NCBI GenBank assembly: GCA_028829895.1
Contig: CM054181.1
Location: 15,656,001 to 15,720,000 of the forward strand
DNA from: Sinotaia quadrata
Taxonomy: Eukaryota; Mollusca; Gastropoda; Architaenioglossa; Viviparidae
Length of the DNA stretch: 64,000 bases
Reading direction: 5' to 3'
The translations under genes and the position numbers were made by a program. Below are positions 59,001 through 64,000 of this stretch, piece by piece. Each line of letters starts with the position of its first letter. The stretch's first letter is position 1. A model generated the notes under the pieces. That model did not search any database, was not told the origin of the DNA, and saw nothing but the letters and a program-made list of their open reading frames with translations.

Positions 59001-62000
59001 TCAACATAATCACTATCTGCTCCATTCACTGCAAGTTAATATTTGCTATTATCATTAACAGTTATCTATAATAAATAGAACTATACTTTTATTCTGTGTA
59101 ACTTGCTAGCCAAGTGTTTATTTGTTTGCTTTTGACAGAACTGAGGATGCTGATGTAATATTCACCGATGCAGAGGCTTGTGGTTTGATGATTGAAGACT
59201 TTGCCTGGATTGTGTCTGAACGGGCTTTTGATGCAGACAATGTCCCAGTTGGTATGTCTTTGTCTGGAAAACATTACATTTGTTTATCTGGGAAAACAGA
59301 TAAACTGTTTGTTAGGAACATAAGGTCTTGGTTGGACAACATGATATGCACTAAAGGTTGAAAGGTTAAATGTCTCACATGTATGGTTTTTTTCTAATTC
59401 TGAGTTCTCTTTTTACATATTCTCTTATGATATGCTATCAGTATTTTCAATGGCACTCTTTTTACCAAATGGAAAAGTTTTGAGTTCTGTCATTATTCAG
59501 TTGATTGCCACATCACTTCTGCTCTGCCACTTGTGTCATTGTTTTGTCTGAACTTTAAATCATTTTTTGAGTTATAGTAATTTCATAGTGTCATTGTTTT
59601 GTCTGAACTTTAAAGTCATTTTTTGAGTTATAGTAATTTCATAGTGTCATTGTTTTGTCTGAACTTTAAAGTCATCTTTTGAGTAATAGTAATTTCATCG
59701 TATTTGAGATTTGTTGTACATCTTTCACTCTTCACACTTCATTGTGATGTGTTCAGGTGTACTTGGACTTCATTTAGTGAATGGCTCTGATGAGGAAAAA
59801 CATATCATTGATGCTGTGGATGTGATTTTTGATGCCTTCATACGCATTATACCAAAGTTCATATTACAGCCACCTCCCTCACAATGCAGTGACTTGTCTA
59901 CATGGGGAAATGGTTCAAATATTTTAAGGTAAGATCATCTAAGATTACTAGGCAGATGAAGTAGGTTTTACACAGGTTGTCATGGAACACAATAAACAAA
60001 CACCTTGCAGAACACACAAAATTCAGAGTTACATTTTAACTCACTTTTTTTTCACCCTACAAAAACCCTCAGTGTATTCATTAATTGGGATTTAATGTGT
60101 TTACCTTTAAGCTGATAAGATGTTGATCCGCTGATGTTCAAAATATAATGCTTACTTTGAAATTGTTTTGTTGTTCATATTTTAGCAACCATACTTTATT
60201 TATATTTGATTTATACTTTAAAAATTATATTTAATTGAAATGCCAAATTAAATAATAGCAAAAATGTCCACTTTATATTAAACTGTATATTCAGAAGAAA
60301 AAAATTTGAGGAAGAAAAGATTATACTGGAATAGATTACTTTTATATTTAGTATGTTGACTCTAATTTTTAGTATGCTGCTAGCAACTCCAAGAGCTCTG
60401 TTTGGGCATTGCAAATTCCTGCTTGGTAACACATAGAATTTTGGATATACTAACTTGAATCATCATACCTACTTCCAAAATGGAGCTTTTTTTGAAATGT
60501 TTGTTTTTAAAAGTCTTAACCATTTTCTATTATATTCTTCAATGGAATTAGAAAGAATTTATTTATGCAACTCACTGAAAATGCTGCTGCATGTCTGATG
60601 CAGAAATTATTAGCAGATTCCATCTTTAAAAAATTGAATTTATAAAAGCAGAGAAGTAGAGAAGTAAATGGCCATATGATGAAGAATAAATCAAATGTGG
60701 TTGGGGATCTCTTCAGAATTTATCAAGAAATATAAGGCAGTTTTGGATCTCCCAACTTCTTACAATGGATTTTGAACTTTGGATCATAGGGACCTTCAAA
60801 TTTGGTTTATTTCAAGATAAATATTTTATTTTATCATTTCCAGTTATAATGAGAATAATTTTCAGTTTTGAAAATGTGAGTGTCATGCAAGGTAAGCTTA
60901 TTTTAGCAGATTGTTCTTATTGAATTATTGAATTTTGATTAGTAAGCATGTTTATTTAATATTTTGTAAATAGTGAAATGGTTTAAGATGAAGAAATTTG
61001 TCATTTTGCCAATTCAGCAATCTTTCAAAATGCCTCACATACAGCTGCAAAATATCTCATAATAAATTTGTCAGTTTTCTTACTTTATGATGGTCAAAAG
61101 CATTTTTATTGATGACAGTTGTCAACTGATTCAGATTGTGTAGGTGTTGTATTTTAGAAAATTTGTTTTTCATTCAAAACTTTTTATATTTTGACATTTT
61201 ATTACAGGCTGGCAGTTACAACATTGTCAGTTATACCACAAACAAGATTCAAACACATTCATGAATGCAATCACTGAATCAGTGAAAAATAAAATTCTGC
61301 ACATTTATTTACATGTACAATAATTCTGATACTTAGATACATGAAATTATATTCATCTATTCATTATATTCATCTAATTCATCTAATGTCTAATGTACAT
61401 AGCAAAGTTTCTAATGTACATAGCAAAGTTATATGCATATAAAAGTCAATCTTATTTTTTGCATTTAAAAATTCGAAATTATTTTAGTTTATTTAATTTT
61501 TAAAGTAATTTTCACCATTAAAATATATATTTAAATTTATTATCCACTTGTCTGAACAGGATGAAAGTTTTATGACTTTATTTGAATAATATAAAACAAA
61601 TTAAGTGAAGAGAAGGTAAAAGTCATTCATTTAGTGAAGAAAGTGTGTGTGTGTGTGTGTGTGTACATGCGTGCGTGCGTGGTTTTGAAGAGAAATTCCA
61701 TTTTGTTTTATTTTGCAGTTTTCTGAAAGTATGATAGTTTTTTTTGTTTGTGGTGGTTTATGCCTAGATACCTAGCATTATAATTTTTGAGCAGATTTAC
61801 ACCCAGGAATCCCATGTATATGGCTGTATAGAAACACTTCTCAGTGCACTCATTTAATTTATTGAGTGAAGATAAATTGTACTTTGTTTCAGCAAACCAT
61901 TCTTTTCTTAGATTCATAAATAATTAAAGCTGTTATGACATACCTACTGCTTCACCATTTGTTAAAATCATATCTTTCTTTGACATTTTTAGCTACCTCA

Positions 62001-62152
62001 AAAGCACCAAACTGATGGGCATAACTGGTCAGATCAGCTTTACAGAAGAAGGCGATCGACAGGATGCCATGTATGAGATCATGAATGTTAACACAAGTAG
62101 GAAGCAGGTTGCTGTTGGTCTGTTTGGAGGAATGCAGGTTAGCCCAACTAAG
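52628..62152 (+). CDS. GRIN1: GRIN1/NMDAR1, NMDA-receptor obligatory subunit, 5' part (6 coding exons, truncated by window)
   Basis: GluN1 is the glycine-binding, obligatory subunit of the tetrameric NMDA glutamate-gated cation channel at neuronal membranes. Exons: 52628-53017, 54040-54216, 56182-56279, 59139-59251, 59757-59928, 61993-62152; phases join for 370 aa. The frame is open from a TTG at 52595, but ATG 52628 starts a good signal peptide, MHVRSAVIVLLLGSLVPSAF. The rest is the amino-terminal (LIVBP-like) domain: VYTVVVSHP, VSYTCGYYHIPVVGIS, FLRTVPPYSHQADVW, EEGRSILSRFQTL. C80 and C303 sit where human C79 and C308 form a disulfide. The clone-defining WPGG block, ligand-binding domain, pore and tail must lie beyond 64000. 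The exon-6 donor is ambiguous: AAG|GTCAGG at 62152 (preferred) or CAG|GTTAGC at 62137, both in phase. Confidence 0.93.
53018..54039. other. GRIN1 intron 1
   Basis: Contains the 32-bp array at 53191-53362 and a ~30-bp duplication at about 53624-53675 (GTTTGATATTTCATGATTAG); otherwise nothing. Confidence 0.7.
53191..53362. repeat. 32-bp tandem repeat, 5 copies plus part
   Basis: CACTTGCTCATTCATTGGAG units start at 53191, 53223, 53255, 53287, 53319 and 53351. Each full unit contains GAGTAAGTTGG, a 5'-splice-site-like word. Confidence 0.95.
54040..54216 (+). CDS. GRIN1: GRIN1 coding exon 2
   Basis: 59 codons: NVHKMFLRTVPPYSHQADVW to TLAEPREIE. Donor GAG|GTGAGT. It ends at the position where vertebrate GRIN1 inserts the alternative N1 cassette. 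Confidence 0.94.
54217..56181. other. GRIN1 intron 2
   Basis: 1.97 kb. Holds a ~65-bp duplication around AATAGAGCATTTAAGCATTT (54523-54624), then a degenerate ~30-bp CAAATCCCAGACAGAA repeat to about 54803. No cassette exon could be recognised by eye. Confidence 0.6.
56182..56279 (+). CDS. GRIN1: GRIN1 coding exon 3
   Basis: 98 nt: IDPIKYIPGQTNYTDDLNQI, then HLKESRVILLSST; human counterpart VLQFDPGTKNVTALL and ARVIILSAS. Split Thr codon. Confidence 0.92.
56450..58168 (+). mobile_element. Probable solo LTR in GRIN1 intron 3
   Basis: A 1719-bp block begins TGTCACGTGG and ends TTGTGACA, so its ends are the 6-bp inverted repeat TGTCAC/GTGACA, and CACAC flanks both sides (56445-56449 and 58169-58173). 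Inside are a TATA box (TATATAAG, 56837-56844) in a less AT-rich context and an AATAAA at 57813-57818, an order like U3-R-U5. Not similar to the Gmr1-type LTR beyond the TGTCAC start. The right CACAC lies in a short CA run, so the duplication could be coincidental. No internal retroviral genes, hence solo. Confidence 0.55.
58169..59138. other. Rest of GRIN1 intron 3
   Basis: AT-rich, with a short CTAT repeat near 58259; nothing else seen. Confidence 0.65.
59139..59251 (+). CDS. GRIN1: GRIN1 coding exon 4
   Basis: 113 nt: TEDADVIFTDAEACGLMIED, then FAWIVSERAF; Drosophila counterpart STEDAQVIFRDAGEYNMTGE and VWIVTEQALF. Split Gly codon G|GT. Confidence 0.94.
59535..59701. repeat. ~55-bp tandem repeat, 3 copies
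   Basis: GTCATTGTTTTGTCTGAACT at 59535, 59590 and 59646, ending 56 bp before exon 5. Confidence 0.95.
59757..59928 (+). CDS. GRIN1: GRIN1 coding exon 5
   Basis: 172 nt: GVLGLHLVNGSDEEKHIIDA to CSDLSTWGNGSNIL, with the second conserved ATD cysteine. Acceptor GTTCAG, donor AAG|GTAAGA. Confidence 0.94.
59929..61992. other. GRIN1 intron 5
   Basis: 2.06 kb, AT-rich. Contains a TCTAATGTACATAGCAAAGT duplication near 61390-61431 and a (TG)n/(TGCG)n tract at about 61643-61680; no other feature seen. Confidence 0.65.
61993..62152 (+). CDS. GRIN1: GRIN1 coding exon 6 (last in window)
   Basis: 160 nt: SYLKSTKLMGITGQISFTEE, GDRQDAMYEIMNV, VAVGLFGGMQVSPTK. Human counterpart [20 protein letters not shown]. 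The longer end is chosen because VSPTK aligns with the human VIPNDRK before IIWPGG and its donor is closer to consensus. Confidence 0.85.
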
Positions 62153-63060
62153 GTCAGGGTTTTATTCAGCATTTTAGCATGCTGCCTGTTTTCAGATGTA
62201 GGTGAAATATTCCTGCCTGAAATGTGGTGAAACCCAATTAAGGTAAAGTTCTTAACCCAGCTAAGGTAAAGCCCAAAATGCATGCAATCTCCTGAATATT
62301 ACAACATAGATGTTATGATATTCTTGTCTGAAATGTGGTTTTGTCATGCTAAATCCAGGTTCTCATAAAAATCTGTAAATGATTTGAGACTTGTTTGGAA
62401 TGCAAGCTAGCACTATTAAGGCTCTTAGTTATAGCAAGTGTAACTGTGATATGTTTGCAATAGAATGTGGACTAGTCAAACTTTTGGTAGGTTCTTAATA
62501 GCATGCAGCTTACTTGTCGTATATTGACGGTATAGTAGACAGAGGTATTTCTGCTTGAAACATGAAATAGTTCAAGGGCAGGCTGTTGTAGCAATACAGT
62601 CTTCTTGTAATATAAATGTCAATGTAGATAGAGACAATTTGGGTTAGGACATGAAATAGTTCAAGGGCAGGCTGTTGTAGCAATACAGTCTTCATGTAAT
62701 ATTTTAAATAGCAATGTAGATAGAGACAATTTGGGTTAGGACATGAAATAGTTCAAGGGCAGGCTGTTGTAGCAATACAGTCTTCTTGTAATATAAAAAG
62801 CAATGTAGATAGAGACAATTTGGGTTAGGACATGAAATAGTTCAAGGGCAGGCTATTTTAGCAATGCAATCTCCTTGTAATGTAAATGGCAATGTAGACA
62901 GAAGCATTTTGTCTTAGAATGTGAAATAGTATAATTAAGGGCAGGCTGTTATAGCACTGTAACTTTCTTGTTATATAGGTAACAGATATCTAACTAAGGG
63001 TAGACTGTTATAGAGTCCTTCCTGCATAGGTGGCTTTATTCCTGCTTGGTATTTGGGTTA
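62153..63060. repeat. Diverged tandem repeats following GRIN1 exon 6, including an ~89-bp minisatellite
   Basis: Donor-like words AATTAAGGTAAAG (62236) and AGCTAAGGTAAAG (62257) resemble the exon-6 end AACTAAGGTCAGG. From about 62530 an ~89-bp unit (ACATGAAATAGTTCAAGGGC, then AGGCTGTTGTAGC) repeats at 62561, 62650, 62742, 62831 and 62920, with a decayed sixth copy. Confidence 0.8.
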
Positions 63061-64000
63061 TTCCAACTAATGTCAGATTTTTTAGCATGCAGACCCTTGT
63101 AGTTGTAGTGTAGATGCAATATTTTTTCTGGGAACATGCCTCAACTTGTCCCTCACCCAGTATATTAGCATGTTGCCTCTTGGTAGTTTCTTTCATTAAG
63201 TAGAAGTTCTTATTGATATTAAATCATGGAAGTGATCATCAGATACACAGTGCTGTCTTCATCAGGAGTGATAAAAAAGTCAGGTTATTAAGGTCTGAGC
63301 ACTAGCCTTGAATGTCTTAGGTCTGGAGATTCAAGCTCCACCATGATCAGGGCAGCAACAGATTTGTTCATTATGATGCATTCTTTATTTAGCTCATGAT
63401 GGATGAGCTTGTAAAATATTTTTAGAAATATCGTATTATCAGAAGTACTATCAGAACCATGTAATGATATCTGCTTATTTCTTAAGAGTGGAAGAGATGT
63501 AATATTAATATTTTAAAGTAAAATATGTATTTAAATAAAGTGTTTATGGAGTCCCGTTGTTTAATTTTATTCATATTTTAGCTGATTTTTTCTGTTTGTG
63601 ACAAAATTGCTTGTACAATTAGGGAAGCGCTTGTGTAATGCCTGCATTACATGATATTTTGTATTGATCGAATGTATGTATGGTATAATGATTAAGCATA
63701 CCATAGGAAATGTAAAAGAAAACTGTTGTATTATCTGATGGTTGATGTTGGTTAAAAATCAAAACAAAATGAATTAAAAAAAAATAATTAGAGCAGGCCC
63801 TTTTTACAGAAAACTGACTTAATTGCATAGTGCAAGAGCTAATAAATGTGCTTGAATTAACTGAGCTTGCTTACCAAAGTTTGGCGTGATGCTGGCATGT
63901 CTGTGCTGACTTCTATAGCATAGAAAGAATCTGTTAAAAAAAAAATGAGAAGGTAAATATAATAAGAAATTAAACAAGATATTGGGAAATCCACTTATAA
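63061..64000. other. GRIN1 intron 6, continues past the window
   Basis: No exon recognised. A tRNA-like SINE fragment lies at about 63285-63345. Confidence 0.6.
63285..63345 (+). mobile_element. tRNA-derived SINE fragment (family copy 3)
   Basis: GAGCACTAGCCTTGAATG and a B-box-like AGATTCAAGCTCCACC match the family seen at 38.8 and 40.0 kb; the A-box is mostly lost. Confidence 0.4.

Overview
The window is animal nuclear DNA. It is AT-rich, its genes are split by GT-AG introns, and it is dense in microsatellites, minisatellites and DNA-transposon relics. Protein sequence and transposon types point to a protostome invertebrate, most likely a lophotrochozoan such as a mollusc. That placement is inference: no species marker is present.

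Two protein-coding genes are supported, both on the + strand. (1) A complete WDR3 gene (yeast Dip2/Utp12, a WD-repeat protein of the small-subunit processome) has 25 coding exons from 7698 to 40954. All exon phases join and give 929 aa, against 943 aa in human. (2) The first six coding exons of GRIN1/NMDAR1 (obligatory NMDA-receptor subunit) lie between 52628 and 62152. They encode the signal peptide and most of the amino-terminal domain; the ligand-binding domain and channel lie beyond the window.

Layout. 1-7.2 kb: intergenic, with two hAT transposon relics. 7.2-41.45 kb: WDR3, with a degraded hAT transposase in intron 5, a deleted pogo/Tigger element in intron 12 and a full-length 8.2-kb Ty3/gypsy LTR retrotransposon antisense in intron 16. 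41.5-52.6 kb: intergenic minisatellite arrays, tRNA-like SINE copies, two hAT ends with a transposase tail, and a CpG-richer island near 47.5 kb. 52.6-64 kb: GRIN1 5' part, with a probable solo LTR in intron 3.

Two things stand out. First, the retrotransposon is intact: LTRs identical over 1547 bp, 5-bp target duplication, polypurine tract, and one uninterrupted 1433-codon ORF. Its domain order is Gag-protease-integrase-RT-RNase H, with integrase before RT. That is the Gmr1-type arrangement, unusual for gypsy elements. Second, exon edges have repeatedly been amplified in tandem into the neighbouring intron: the donors of WDR3 exons 5, 10 and 21, the acceptor of exon 10, the WDR3 stop-codon region, and more weakly the donor of GRIN1 exon 6. 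The exon-10 donor became an array of about eleven 31-bp copies, several still matching a 5' splice site. I know of no named system for this. Chance sampling by generally active tandem duplication is the main alternative.
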